From Bog-473 sp963766995 (GTDB lineage: Bacteria > Actinomycetota > Acidimicrobiia > Acidimicrobiales > RAAP-2), in the NCBI GenBank assembly GCA_963766995.1, contig CAVYCE010000001.1, forward strand, positions 682,001 through 746,000: a stretch of 64,000 nucleotides of DNA, written 5' to 3'. A program made the translations under genes and the position numbers. Under the pieces are notes generated by a model. The model was not told the DNA's origin. It did no database searches and worked only from the letters and a program-made list of their open reading frames with translations. Of this stretch, positions 8,468 to 17,080 are shown piece after piece; position 1 is the first letter of the stretch; each line of letters begins with the position of its first letter.

Positions 8468-9860
8468 CTACTCCCGCTCCGGCACTGAACCGGTATCGAG
8501 CCCCAGGTGCGCCGCTACAGCGCGATGCATGAGCTTTCCGGTTGCCGTGTGGGGCAGCTCCGGCGTGGCGTAATAGGCCTTGGGTCGCTTGTAGGGCGCC
8601 AGGTGGTTGGAAGCTGCGGCCCGCAATTCCCCCTCGATCTCGGGTGCTCCCACGTAGGCCGCGCACACTCGCTGCCCCCATTGCTCGTCGGGCAGACCGA
8701 AGACGGCGACCTGACCCACGCCCGGCACGGCGGACAGCACCCCCTCTACCTCGGCCGGGTAGACGTTCACACCACCACTGATGATGAGGTCGTGGCGGCG
8801 ACCCGTCAGGTAGAGGTAGCCCTCGTCGTCGAGCCAGCCGAGGTCACCAATGGAACACGCCGATCCGCGCCACGCCGTGTTGGTCGCTTCCTCATCGCCC
8901 CAATAGCTGAACCGCGGCGAATGACGGCATGTCGCACCAGACGGTGCCCGAGCCGTCATCAACGTCGTCTCCAACCACCGGCTCAATTGAGAGAGTGCGA
9001 CCAGGCCGGGCCCGACCCACTGTTCCCGGGTGAGCCAACCACTCGTCCGGCCCGCACACGGTGAACTGACCTTCGGTGGAGCCGTAGAACTCCCACACTG
9101 CGCCCGGGTTGACCCGGTCCATGGTGGCCCGCTTCACCGACGGAGGGCAGGGAGCCCCGGCATGGGCCAAAAAACGCAGCGAGTCGAACTGCTCGTCGTG
9201 GCCAAGGTCCGGGCATTGCAACATCCGCTGCAGGTGGGTGGGCACCAAGAACGCGGTGGTCGGTCGCTGGTGGCGCAGCACACCCAGTGCCGTGGCAGCA
9301 TCGAAACGGCTGAGGATGGCCAGCGATCCCCCTGACAGCAGTGTCCCCGTCGAGAAACGCACAGACACCGTGTGGTACATCGGGGAGCAGACCATGTGCA
9401 GGTCACTGGGGTCGAACTGCCACACCGACGCCTCGTCGTCGAAGACGGCCTTCGCCGTGGCTTCGTCCCACACGCCGGTGGTGACACCCTTGGGCCGGCC
9501 CGTGGTGCCCGAGGTGAAATGCATGGGACGGGTGAGGGGGTAGGGGGAGAGTTCGGCCTGGGTGCCCTCCATCACTCCCGCCAACTCGGCCTGGGTGAGC
9601 ACTTGCAAGCGCGGATCGGCGTCGGCAATCAGGAGGTCGCGTTCCGCGGCGGTCAAGGTGGCGTTGATGAGGACCGGAATCACTCCGACTCGGGCCGCGC
9701 CCAGCACGGCGCAGATGAGGTCGGCCGACGACCCCAGGCAAAACGCCACGCGGTCACCCCGTTCGCAGCCCCGGGCCAGCAGAGCCCCTGCGGCTCGGCG
9801 CTGGGCCTCTTCAGCATCAGTCGCACTGAGCACCTCGACCGTGACCGAATCCCTGGACAT
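8468..9860 (-). pseudogene. AMP-dependent acyl-CoA synthetase, interrupted by a frameshift
   Basis: Two overlapping frames together form one ANL-superfamily ligase of about 464 residues. The upstream part (to about 8915) carries the P-loop HFTSGTTGRPKGV, MYHT and EFYGSTEGQ. The downstream part carries IGDLGWLDDEGYLYLTGR, the hinge/GGVNVYP region and the C-terminal catalytic lysine region TATGKLMHR. The frames switch at 8909-8921: removing one base there would restore a continuous SFARFSYWGDEE reading. So either the gene is freshly broken or the assembly has a one-base error in this GC-rich stretch. Start taken as ATG 9860; 9902 is possible but would nearly abut the divergent sirtuin start. 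Confidence 0.85.
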
Positions 9861-9910
9861 CCAGGCAGCGTACCGATCACCGTGATCCCGACATGCCAGC
9901 ATGAAGGCTC

Positions 9911-10693
9911 ATGGCACGCAGTGAATTGGCGCAGGCCACGGCGCTGTTGGAGCAGGCCCGGCGGGTCGTCGTGCTCACCGGTGCTGGCATCTCCACCGAT
10001 TCGGGCATCGCCGACTTCCGAGGGCCAAACGGTCTGTGGACCAAGAACCCCGAGGCCGAGAAGGCATCGCAGATCCAGTACTACTTATCGGATCCCGACC
10101 TAAGAATGCGGGCCTGGCAGAACCGACTGGACTCCCCCATCTGGGACGCCCAGCCCAACCCGGGCCACCTGGCTCTGGTAGAGCTGGAGCGGTCCGGCCG
10201 GCTCGACACGTTGGTCACCCAGAACATCGACGAACTGCACCAGAAAGCCGGCAACAGTCCCGAGCACATCGTGGAGATTCACGGGACCACTCGCAAGGTG
10301 ATCTGCATGAGCTGCGGCCATCGGCAGCCGGCCGAGCTGGTGCACGACCGGGTACGAGCCGGTGAGCGCGACCCTTCCTGCCTGCGGGTGATGTTCGACG
10401 GGTCCGTGTGTGGAGGAATTCTCAAGCCGGCCACCATCAGTTTCGGGCAGAGCCTGGTCGCCGAAGACTTAGAGCGAGCCGAGGTGGCGGCCACTTCCTG
10501 CGATCTGCTGCTGGCTGCAGGGTCGACATTGGGGGTGTACCCGGCGGCAGGACTCGTGCCCGCAGCCGTACGCTCCGGTGCCGTCGTCCTCATCGTCAAC
10601 GGTGGTCCCACTGAGTTGGACGACCTGGCCGACGTGGTGGTCTACGGGTCGCTCAGTGCACTGCTCCCGGCCCTGGTGTCTTCCGGTCACTGA
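9911..10693 (+). CDS. cobB: NAD+-dependent protein deacylase (sirtuin)
   Basis: A 260-residue Sir2-family enzyme that removes acyl groups from lysines using NAD+. Seen: GAGISTDSGIADFRG (24-38), TQNIDELHQKAG (103-114), catalytic H124 in HGTTRK, and zinc ligands C132, C135, C157 and C167 (the second pair is spaced 9 apart, wider than usual). It is transcribed divergently from the acyl-CoA synthetase with about 50 nt between starts. Sirtuins commonly reactivate acetylated acyl-CoA synthetases, so this head-to-head arrangement with one is functionally suggestive (inference). Confidence 0.93.
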   Translation: MARSELAQATALLEQARRVVVLTGAGISTDSGIADFRGPNGLWTKNPEAEKASQIQYYLSDPDLRMRAWQNRLDSPIWDAQPNPGHLALVELERSGRLDTLVTQNIDELHQKAGNSPEHIVEIHGTTRKVICMSCGHRQPAELVHDRVRAGERDPSCLRVMFDGSVCGGILKPATISFGQSLVAEDLERAEVAATSCDLLLAAGSTLGVYPAAGLVPAAVRSGAVVLIVNGGPTELDDLADVVVYGSLSALLPALVSSGH

Positions 10694-10741
10694 CCACCTG
10701 CGCCGCGGGCGATAATTGCCCGTGCCAGTGAGGGCCACACC

Positions 10742-11410
10742 ATGAGCAACGATGCTTTGCGCCAACGGCTGGCCCAGTACTTCCCCATTTTTGGTGTTCG
10801 CATCACCACGCCGCGCCTGGTGCTCCAGTTTCCGCTCGATGAAGATCTACTGGACTTGCTGCCCGTGATCGAGGAAGGCATCCATGATCCAGATCGGATG
10901 CCCTTCAAGTACCCATGGACCGACACGCCCAACCCGCAACGCGATCGCGATTCGCTCAATCATTGGTGGGGCAATCGAGCCCACTGGTCTCCGCAGAACT
11001 GGGCGTGGAGTGCCGCCGTGTTTGTCGACGACCACCCGATCGGCGTACAAAGCATGCTGGCTCAGAACTTCGCCATTCGTCGGCAAGTCTCAACCGGCTC
11101 ATGGATCGGCCGGCAGTACCAAGGAAAGGGCATCGGCCGCGAAATGAGGGCCGCCATGCTCCATCTGGCCTTTGCGGGTTTGGGTGCCACGACGGCCCAC
11201 TCCGGCTACCTCGAGTACAACACGTCGTCGCGGCGGGTCTCGGAAGCATTGGGTTACGAGCCGAATGGACACACCACTCAGTCCATCCGCGGTGAGCCGG
11301 TGACTGAGCAGCGGGTCATTCTGCGCCGCAGTGCCTGGGAGGCACAGCGCAGGGACGACATTGAGATCGAGGGTTTGGAACCCGCACTCTCCATGTTCGG
11401 ACTGAGCTAA
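10742..11410 (+). CDS. GNAT-family N-acetyltransferase (RimJ/RimL-like)
   Basis: A 222-residue acetyltransferase. The region TPRLVLQFPLDEDLLDLLPV starts the RimJ-like fold and the acetyl-CoA-binding motif A is seen as RQYQGKGIGREMRAAML (about 125-141), followed by YLEYNTSSRRVSEALGY. Related actinobacterial proteins acetylate N-termini or small amines; the substrate here is unknown. ATG 10742 follows a GTGAGGG stretch. The gene is 48 nt after the sirtuin on the same strand. Its stop codon overlaps that of the small convergent gene by four bases. Confidence 0.85.
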   Translation: MSNDALRQRLAQYFPIFGVRITTPRLVLQFPLDEDLLDLLPVIEEGIHDPDRMPFKYPWTDTPNPQRDRDSLNHWWGNRAHWSPQNWAWSAAVFVDDHPIGVQSMLAQNFAIRRQVSTGSWIGRQYQGKGIGREMRAAMLHLAFAGLGATTAHSGYLEYNTSSRRVSEALGYEPNGHTTQSIRGEPVTEQRVILRRSAWEAQRRDDIEIEGLEPALSMFGLS

Positions 11411-11544
11411 GAGGCCTTCTTGCCCTCGGACTTGGCCTTGCGTCGTGGTTTCAAGGCAAACCACCAGATGCTGGCCATGGTTCCCAAAATGCCGACGGTG
11501 GCTGCCACCGGCTTTACGACTTTTCGACCCCCGCTTTTCGGCAT
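11407..11544 (-). CDS. Small basic single-pass membrane protein (hypothetical)
   Basis: A 45-residue reading with a basic N-terminus (MPKSGGRKVVKP), one hydrophobic stretch of about 17 residues and a strongly basic C-tail (KPRRKAKSEGKK). This is the shape of a small single-span membrane protein. The ATG at 11544 is preferred over a longer upstream reading that would antagonise the next gene. Its stop (TAG) interlocks with the TAA of the convergent GNAT gene. No family recognised; coding status rests on composition and position. Confidence 0.5.
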   Translation of the reverse strand: MPKSGGRKVVKPVAATVGILGTMASIWWFALKPRRKAKSEGKKAS

Positions 11545-11587
11545 GGGTGAAGACACTAGCGGCCTCCCGTCGAACTCGGCTGGTCGC

Positions 11588-12337
11588 TCACGAGGGCGTC
11601 TGTGCAGCACGGTGCTCGTGGTAGGCCACGGCTGCTTCAACCAGAGCACTGAAAGGCCGGGAGTCACTTCCTTCTTCTGGGTGCCATTGCACGCCCAGCA
11701 CAAAGCGGGCGTGCGGCATCTCCACCGCCTCGATCACTCCGTCTCCAGCGCGCGCCGTCGGTACCAGGCCTTCACCAAGCCGGTCGATGGATTGATGGTG
11801 CGAACACAGCACTGTGGGTGAATTGCCAAACACCGCCGCCGCCGTGCTGCCCGGTTCCGTGGACACCGCCACATCGCCGAAGACCAGTGGGGCATGACGA
11901 TGTTGGTCGTTGCCCACCACATCGGGCAGGTGCTGGTGCAGCGTGCCACCGAGCTCGACGTTGAGCACCTGGCAACCCCGGCAGATGGCCAGCACGGGGA
12001 GGTCGACGGCCAGGGCCGCCGCCAGCAGCGCGCGCTCGCTCTCGTCACGCACTGGGTTGACGCCCCCCACCGTTGGATCAGGCTCTTCACCGTATGACTC
12101 GGGATCGACGTCACCCCCGCCCGTGAGCACCAGTCCGTCCAGCACGGCGATCACTTCCGCCGCCCCCGCCGCCGGGCCAGCAGGGGCGCCGTGGACCGGT
12201 GGCAGCAACAGCGGCCGACCACCGGCCGCGGCAACGAGCTCGTAATAGGACTCGGGCAACACGGCTGAGCGTCGCTCCCAGTTGCCCCACGCGGTGTCGG
12301 CCACATAGGTGGAAATGCCAATGAGTGGGATGGTCAT
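11588..12337 (-). CDS. Class I glutamine amidotransferase-like hydrolase (PuuD type)
   Basis: A 249-residue enzyme of the gamma-glutamyl-GABA hydrolase family (peptidase C26). It shows GLVLTGGGDVDP (68-79), the nucleophile C119 in ICRGCQ, and the His-Glu pair H219 and E221 in QWHPEE. In the PuuABCD pathway, PuuD releases GABA from gamma-glutamyl-GABA. Its neighbour across a divergent promoter is a glutamine-synthetase-family ligase (12799), the expected partner activity that makes gamma-glutamyl amines. It overlaps the upstream B12-binding gene by 4 nt (ATGA), so the two are co-expressed. Confidence 0.87.
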   Translation of the reverse strand: MTIPLIGISTYVADTAWGNWERRSAVLPESYYELVAAAGGRPLLLPPVHGAPAGPAAGAAEVIAVLDGLVLTGGGDVDPESYGEEPDPTVGGVNPVRDESERALLAAALAVDLPVLAICRGCQVLNVELGGTLHQHLPDVVGNDQHRHAPLVFGDVAVSTEPGSTAAAVFGNSPTVLCSHHQSIDRLGEGLVPTARAGDGVIEAVEMPHARFVLGVQWHPEEGSDSRPFSALVEAAVAYHEHRAAQTPS

Positions 12338-12744
12338 GATCGCGGTGCCATGGCGGCGCGCACCGAGCGCACCACCTCTTCCTTCGAGGCCCCGGGAGAG
12401 AGCACCGCCACCACGCCCGCCGCCATCAGTGCCTCCACATCGCGCTCGGGAATGATGCCGCCGACCACCACGGGGATATGGAGACCGCGCGAACGCAGCT
12501 CATTAATCACGGCCGGGGCCAGGGTGAGGTGCCCTCCCGAGTGCATGGAAAGTCCCACCAGGTCGACGTCCTCCTGCACAGCCGCATTGGCCACGGTGAC
12601 CGGTGACTGGCGCAGACCGAGGTAGATCACCTCAAAGCCAGCATCCCGGAGCATGCGGGCTACCACTTTGACGCCTCGGTCGTGGCCGTCCAGCCCGACC
12701 TTGGCCACCAGGACCCGGCCCCCGTCCGTTCCGTCTGCGTGCAC
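12334..12744 (-). CDS. Stand-alone B12-binding domain protein (methylmalonyl-CoA mutase C-terminal type)
   Basis: About 136 residues that are almost only a cobalamin-binding Rossmann domain: GRVLVAKVGLDGHDRG with the DxHxxG lower-ligand motif (D19, H21, G24 from this start), then GLSMHSGGHL, and VVVGGIIPERD. In mutases this domain is the small subunit or the C-terminus; no mutase large subunit or other B12 enzyme is in the window. Start is uncertain: GTG 12744 is taken, TTG 12759 is possible. Coupled by a 4-nt overlap to the PuuD-like gene, an odd pairing. It may be a mutase subunit whose partner is elsewhere. Confidence 0.82.
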   Translation of the reverse strand: MHADGTDGGRVLVAKVGLDGHDRGVKVVARMLRDAGFEVIYLGLRQSPVTVANAAVQEDVDLVGLSMHSGGHLTLAPAVINELRSRGLHIPVVVGGIIPERDVEALMAAGVVAVLSPGASKEEVVRSVRAAMAPRS

Positions 12745-12798
12745 ACTCCTAGCGTACAAAGGGTTGGACGCCTGGCTTCCGGTCCGCCATCATTCGTC

Positions 12799-14157
12799 AT
12801 GCCCGGACTTGAGATGCTGACCGCAGGGATTACCGATGGGACCATCGAAACGGTGGTACTGGCCTTCCCCGACATGCACGGTCGACCGGTCGGAAAGCGG
12901 GTCACACCTCACTTCTTCCTTGAGCATGTGGCCGAGCATGGGATCGAGGTGTGCGACTACCTCCTGGCCGTCGACGTCGACATGAACCCGCTGCCGGGCT
13001 ATCACTTTGCCAACTGGGACCTGGGTTACGGAGACATGGTGGCCGTCCCCGACTTCGCCACGGCGCGACTCGTGCCCTGGCTGCCAGGCTCCGCCCTCGT
13101 CATCTGCGACCTGACCGACGATGCGGGCCAGCCCATCAGTGTCTCGCCGCGCCAGATTCTGCGCGAACAGGTGGCACGAGCCAACGAGCGCGGGTTCAAC
13201 GTGCAGAGCGCAACCGAGCTCGAGTTCTTCCTCTTCCGTGACACCTACGAGGAGGCACAGCAACGTTGGTGGAAGGGTCTCACGCCGCACTGCTCCACCA
13301 TTGAGGACTACCAGTTGCTGCAGACCTCACGTGAGGAATACATTCTGAGTCGAATCCGCCACGAGATGTGTGCGGCCGACATCCCAGTGGAATTCTCCAA
13401 GGGTGAGGCCGGCCGTGGACAGCATGAGGTGAACGTCACCTATACCGACGCGCTGCAGACGGCCGATCGGCATCTCGTGTTCAAGAACGGGATCAAGGAG
13501 ATTGCGGCCCAGGAGGGGCGGGCCGCCACCTTCATGGCCAAATGGACCATGGATGACGTCGGTTCGTCATGCCACGTGCACAACAGTCTGTGGGACAAGA
13601 CGTCCAACGCCCCGCTCATGGCCGACCCATCACACCCCAGCGGCCTCTCCACCGTGGGCCGGCAATTCCTGGCTGGCCAGCTACATGCCGCTCGTCAGTT
13701 GGCCTGGTTGGCCGCGCCGACGGTGAACTCATACCGCCGTTACGTGCCGGGCAGCTGGGCGCCGACGGCGGTGGTCTGGGGCGAAGACAACCGCACCTGC
13801 GGATTCCGGGTGGTGGGACACGGCGCCGGGCGCCGGATTGAGACGCGGGTGCCTGGCGCTGACGTCAACCCCTACCTGGTGGTGGCCGCCTGCATCGCCG
13901 CCGGCCTCTACGGCATCGACCACGAACTGGAACTGCCCGACCCCTATCCCCGCAACGCATACGAGGCCACCGACGTGACTCGGATCCCCTCCACCTTGGT
14001 TGAAGCGGTTGACGAGCTGCGCCATTCCGAAGTCGCGTTCGAGGCCTTCGGGCCAGACGTGCACCACCACCTGCTCAATACCGCCCAGCAAGAATGGGAG
14101 GCCTCGAACCGCCATGTGACCGACTGGGAGTTGGCCCGCTATTTCGAGCGAATCTGA
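12799..14157 (+). CDS. Glutamine-synthetase-family ligase (gamma-glutamylpolyamine synthetase-like)
   Basis: A 452-residue GS-fold ligase that joins glutamate to an amine through a gamma-glutamyl phosphate. Metal and substrate residues visible: E140 and E142 in TELEFF, E203 and E210 in KGEAGRGQHEVN, H259/H261 in CHVHNS, SYRRYVPGSWAP, and RIETRVPGADVNPY. Family members of this length and with this sequence style (PuuA, GlnA3/GlnA4) use polyamines rather than ammonia. The adjacent PuuD-like hydrolase supports a gamma-glutamylation route for putrescine or related amines. ATG 12799 is taken because GS homology begins soon after; an in-frame upstream extension would overlap the divergent gene. Confidence 0.87.
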   Translation: MPGLEMLTAGITDGTIETVVLAFPDMHGRPVGKRVTPHFFLEHVAEHGIEVCDYLLAVDVDMNPLPGYHFANWDLGYGDMVAVPDFATARLVPWLPGSALVICDLTDDAGQPISVSPRQILREQVARANERGFNVQSATELEFFLFRDTYEEAQQRWWKGLTPHCSTIEDYQLLQTSREEYILSRIRHEMCAADIPVEFSKGEAGRGQHEVNVTYTDALQTADRHLVFKNGIKEIAAQEGRAATFMAKWTMDDVGSSCHVHNSLWDKTSNAPLMADPSHPSGLSTVGRQFLAGQLHAARQLAWLAAPTVNSYRRYVPGSWAPTAVVWGEDNRTCGFRVVGHGAGRRIETRVPGADVNPYLVVAACIAAGLYGIDHELELPDPYPRNAYEATDVTRIPSTLVEAVDELRHSEVAFEAFGPDVHHHLLNTAQQEWEASNRHVTDWELARYFERI

Positions 14158-14163
14158 GAACCT

Positions 14164-15837
14164 TCACCCGGCGGCAACCCCGCTGACCTTGGCACCATTT
14201 AGGCGCTTGTGGATGCCCTTGGTGTCCTTGTAGAGGTTGATGAACTCCTTGAGGCGTTCTTCGTACACCGCAGCCGCAGCCTTATCCGGGGTGTAGACCG
14301 CCTTAACCTGCACTGTCTTGGGAATGTCGGCCAATGAAATGTGGCCCAGTGCCAAATGGGTGATGAGGCCGGCACCGCGGACGTTGGCCAGGACAGGGTC
14401 GGCGATCTGTCGGATGGTGCGTCCGGTGGCGTCGGCGTGAATCTGCGACCACACATCGGAGTTGGCTCCACCACCCACGAAGGCCATGGAGTCGAATCGT
14501 CTCTTGCAGTACTTCTCCACGGCACCCAAGAGCCAGGCGGAGTTGAGGGCCACGCCTTCGAATACGGCCCGCACCATGTCGGAGCGATTCGAAAACAGCG
14601 AAATGTTGTGAAACCCGCCCCGGATGGTGTGGTCGTCCACCGGGGTGCGCTCGCCATTGAGCCAGGGTGTGAACATCACGCCGTGAGCACCCACTGGGAC
14701 GCTGGACACCACGTCGTTCAAGCGAGAGAAGAAGTCGTCCGGCGCTCCGCTTCCACCGTCGAAGGGATCGTCGGGGAAGAGCATGTTGTCGCGCAACCAG
14801 GTCAGGCAGGCCCCGCCCGTCTCGTGTTCGTCGGCCACCAGGTAACGACCGGGGATACCCGAAGGAAACGACGCCACGTTGGTCAGGGCATCGGTCTTCT
14901 TGAAGGGGACGTGACAACTGATCCAACTCGAGGTCCCGATATAGAGGTGGGCATCAAAGTCGTCCACTGCACCCGATCCGACCGCGGCCGAGTGCAGATC
15001 GCCGGTGCCGGTGACGACCGGCGTGCCCTCCAACAGACCAAGTTCGGCCGCCACATCGGCACGCAGCCCACCGACGGTCGATCCGGTGGCCAGCAATTCC
15101 GGCAAGGTGGCGCGGTCCAACCCGGCCAGCTCGAAGAGGGAGTCGTCGTAGGCCACATGATTGACGTCACGGTTGTCGGTGACCCAATGCAGCGTGATGC
15201 TGTCGTAGGACGCCCGGGCCAAACCAGTGAGCCGCAGATTGAGATAGTCCACCGGTTCCAAGAACACCGCGGTGGCGGCGTAGACGTCTGGCCGCTGTTC
15301 ACGCAGGAAGTGAATGTGCCCTACTGGATCCTTCCCCGAAAGGCTGGGGATCCCGCCGGTCTTGCGAACCCAACGGGCTGCCTTCGACGGCGAATATCCC
15401 TGCACGGTCAGCGCACCACGCACGGTCTCTTTGACGGCGTGAGAACCCCTCGAGTCCATCCAGATGATGCAGGGCCCAATGGCCTCACCATCAACACCGA
15501 TGGGCACCGTGCCCGACCACTGGGAAGTACAGCCCACCCCGACCACACGCTCGGGCGAAATGCCGCTGTCGGCCATGGCCCGCCGGGCTGAGTTGACGAT
15601 GGCGGTCCACCAATCTTGCGGGCGCTGCTCGGCGCCACCGTCGTCGGTGAGCTGCATGCCCACCTTCTCGAACGCGTGGGCGGCAATGCGGCCGGTGGCT
15701 GAGATCACAGCCACCTTGGGACCGCCCGTCCCAAGATCAACGGCCAGGACGTACGTGTCCTCAGGCCCACTCGACGCAATGTTCCGCAGCGGAGTGGGTG
15801 GAGTGGCCCGCAGGGTCGGAGCTGGGGGGTTTGGCAT
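14164..15837 (-). CDS. FGGY-family carbohydrate kinase (xylulokinase-like)
   Basis: A protein of about 557 residues with the FGGY kinase fold: the phosphate loop VLAVDLGTGGPKVAV near the N-terminus, IIWMDSRG, the catalytic aspartate in VVTGTGDLHSAAVG, IGTSSWISC, and the second-domain motifs NGERTPVDD and FVGGGANSDVW. It phosphorylates a pentulose, polyol or similar sugar with ATP. The sugar cannot be told from sequence and no sugar transporter or isomerase is adjacent. ATG 15837 is used; a TTG at 15879 would add 14 residues. It lies 56 nt after yceI on the same strand. Confidence 0.87.
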   Translation of the reverse strand: MPNPPAPTLRATPPTPLRNIASSGPEDTYVLAVDLGTGGPKVAVISATGRIAAHAFEKVGMQLTDDGGAEQRPQDWWTAIVNSARRAMADSGISPERVVGVGCTSQWSGTVPIGVDGEAIGPCIIWMDSRGSHAVKETVRGALTVQGYSPSKAARWVRKTGGIPSLSGKDPVGHIHFLREQRPDVYAATAVFLEPVDYLNLRLTGLARASYDSITLHWVTDNRDVNHVAYDDSLFELAGLDRATLPELLATGSTVGGLRADVAAELGLLEGTPVVTGTGDLHSAAVGSGAVDDFDAHLYIGTSSWISCHVPFKKTDALTNVASFPSGIPGRYLVADEHETGGACLTWLRDNMLFPDDPFDGGSGAPDDFFSRLNDVVSSVPVGAHGVMFTPWLNGERTPVDDHTIRGGFHNISLFSNRSDMVRAVFEGVALNSAWLLGAVEKYCKRRFDSMAFVGGGANSDVWSQIHADATGRTIRQIADPVLANVRGAGLITHLALGHISLADIPKTVQVKAVYTPDKAAAAVYEERLKEFINLYKDTKGIHKRLNGAKVSGVAAG

Positions 15838-15893
15838 CTCGGCGAAGCGTAATCCCGCCCACAGCTGCCGACCCTGCAAAGTTGCGTCTCTGG

Positions 15894-16445
15894 TTAGGCG
15901 GCCAACGATGCTTCGACTTCGAGCTCGATCTTCACCTTGTTGCTCACCACAACGCTGCCGTCGAGCAACGAGTGATTGAACACCACGCCGAAGTCGCGAC
16001 GGTCGATGTCAGCCTCGGCGGAGAAGGCCACCACGGACTTACCCTCTTGCATGGATGGGCCTTCACCCAGGTATTCGAGGTTGAACTCCACCGGCTTGGT
16101 GACGCCACGAATGGTCAGGTCGCTCTTCAGGATCCACTCCGAGTCGCTGATCTTCTTCAGCCCTGTCCCCTTGAGGGTGATGGTCGGGTAGTTCTCGACG
16201 TCGAGAAAGTCATTGGTACGCAAGTGGTCGTCGCGCATTGACTGGTTGGTGTGGATGCTGGCCGTCTTGGCCTCGGCATCAAGCGTCGACTCTTCGGGAT
16301 TCTCGGCCACCGTGAAGGTGCCAGAGAATTCCGTGAAACGCCCTCGTACCTTGGTACCGACGAGGTGGCGGGCTACGAACCCAATTTCGGCGTGGGCGGT
16401 GTCGACTACATAGGTTCCCGGCTTGGGAAGTGTCACGTTGCTCAT
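15894..16445 (-). CDS. YceI-family lipid-binding protein
   Basis: A 183-residue lipocalin-like beta-barrel protein: GTYVVDTAHAEIGFVARHL at the start, TVKVRGRFTEFSGTF, then the characteristic DHLRTNDFLDVENYPTI and GVTKPVEFNLEYLG. YceI proteins bind long polyisoprenoid lipids. No signal peptide is visible, so it is probably cytoplasmic. It is transcribed divergently from a MarR regulator; the AT-rich 134-nt gap holds repeated operator-like sequence, so YceI is the likely target of that regulator. Confidence 0.92.
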   Translation of the reverse strand: MSNVTLPKPGTYVVDTAHAEIGFVARHLVGTKVRGRFTEFSGTFTVAENPEESTLDAEAKTASIHTNQSMRDDHLRTNDFLDVENYPTITLKGTGLKKISDSEWILKSDLTIRGVTKPVEFNLEYLGEGPSMQEGKSVVAFSAEADIDRRDFGVVFNHSLLDGSVVVSNKVKIELEVEASLAA

Positions 16446-16476
16446 ATGAAGCTCCTTTTCTGTATCGCTAAGGTCA

Positions 16477-16528
16477 TTGATGAGATAGTATCTGATCTAT
16501 CAACTACTTGTCAATCAGTTATCTATCA
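16477..16528. promoter_or_regulatory. Candidate MarR operator region in the yceI/marR divergon
   Basis: A strikingly AT-rich stretch in a GC-rich window. It contains ATCTATCA twice in the same orientation (16495-16502 and 16521-16528, 26 nt apart), GATAG-N8-CTATC (16484-16501), and TTGAT at 16477-16481 mirrored by ATCAA at 16499-16503. These imperfect inverted and direct repeats between divergent starts are what a MarR dimer operator would look like. Assignment is by position and repeat structure only. Confidence 0.55.
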
Positions 16529-16579
16529 GTCAGAGAAACGTGCAGCCCTGGTAAACTCGGACCAGATTGAGGGAGCGCC

Positions 16580-17080
16580 ATGACCACCGATTCAGTACAC
16601 ACGCCGGAGACAGCCGACTCCTCCCCTTGCGGTGCCCTTGGTCAGATCAATGACGAACGTCTGCAGCTCATGGGGCTGCTCGTTCGCTCTCACCGGCGCC
16701 TGACCGACCTGCTTGGTGCCGAGCTGGAGCGCACCATCGGCATACCCCTGGTGTGGTTCGACGTTCTCATCCATGTCGGCGGCGCACCCGAAGCCCGCAT
16801 GACCATGAGCAAGCTCAGCAGCAGTGTGGCCCTGACCACTGGCGGCATCACCCGACTGATCGACCGCATGTCCGACGCTGGGTTGGTAGCCCGCTCCAAC
16901 TGCCCCAACGATCGCCGCAGCGTGCACGTCGTGCTCACCCCCGCCGGGCAGGACACCCTTCACCGCGCCATTGCCGAACACATCGAGGGGATCGATCGAC
17001 ATTTGTTCACGCCAATGACGGAGAGCGACCGTTCTTCTTTGGCCACCATCCTGACCAAGGTGGCAGACGGCGGCTGCTAG
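16580..17080 (+). CDS. MarR-family transcriptional regulator
   Basis: A 166-residue winged-helix dimeric regulator. The recognition region reads MSKLSSSVALTTGGITRLIDRM, followed by the wing with the family signature CPNDRRSVHVVLTPAG (about 112-127). MarR proteins usually repress a divergent gene and release DNA on binding a phenolic or lipid-like ligand. Here the divergent gene is yceI, with repeats between. The stop TAG shares CTAG with the stop of the convergent ileS. Confidence 0.92.
   Translation: MTTDSVHTPETADSSPCGALGQINDERLQLMGLLVRSHRRLTDLLGAELERTIGIPLVWFDVLIHVGGAPEARMTMSKLSSSVALTTGGITRLIDRMSDAGLVARSNCPNDRRSVHVVLTPAGQDTLHRAIAEHIEGIDRHLFTPMTESDRSSLATILTKVADGGC

Noticed and set aside
14341..15591. 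A 416-residue open frame on the plus strand opposite the sugar kinase
   Set aside because: Antisense to the FGGY kinase with all motifs in the minus strand; no motif in the antisense product.
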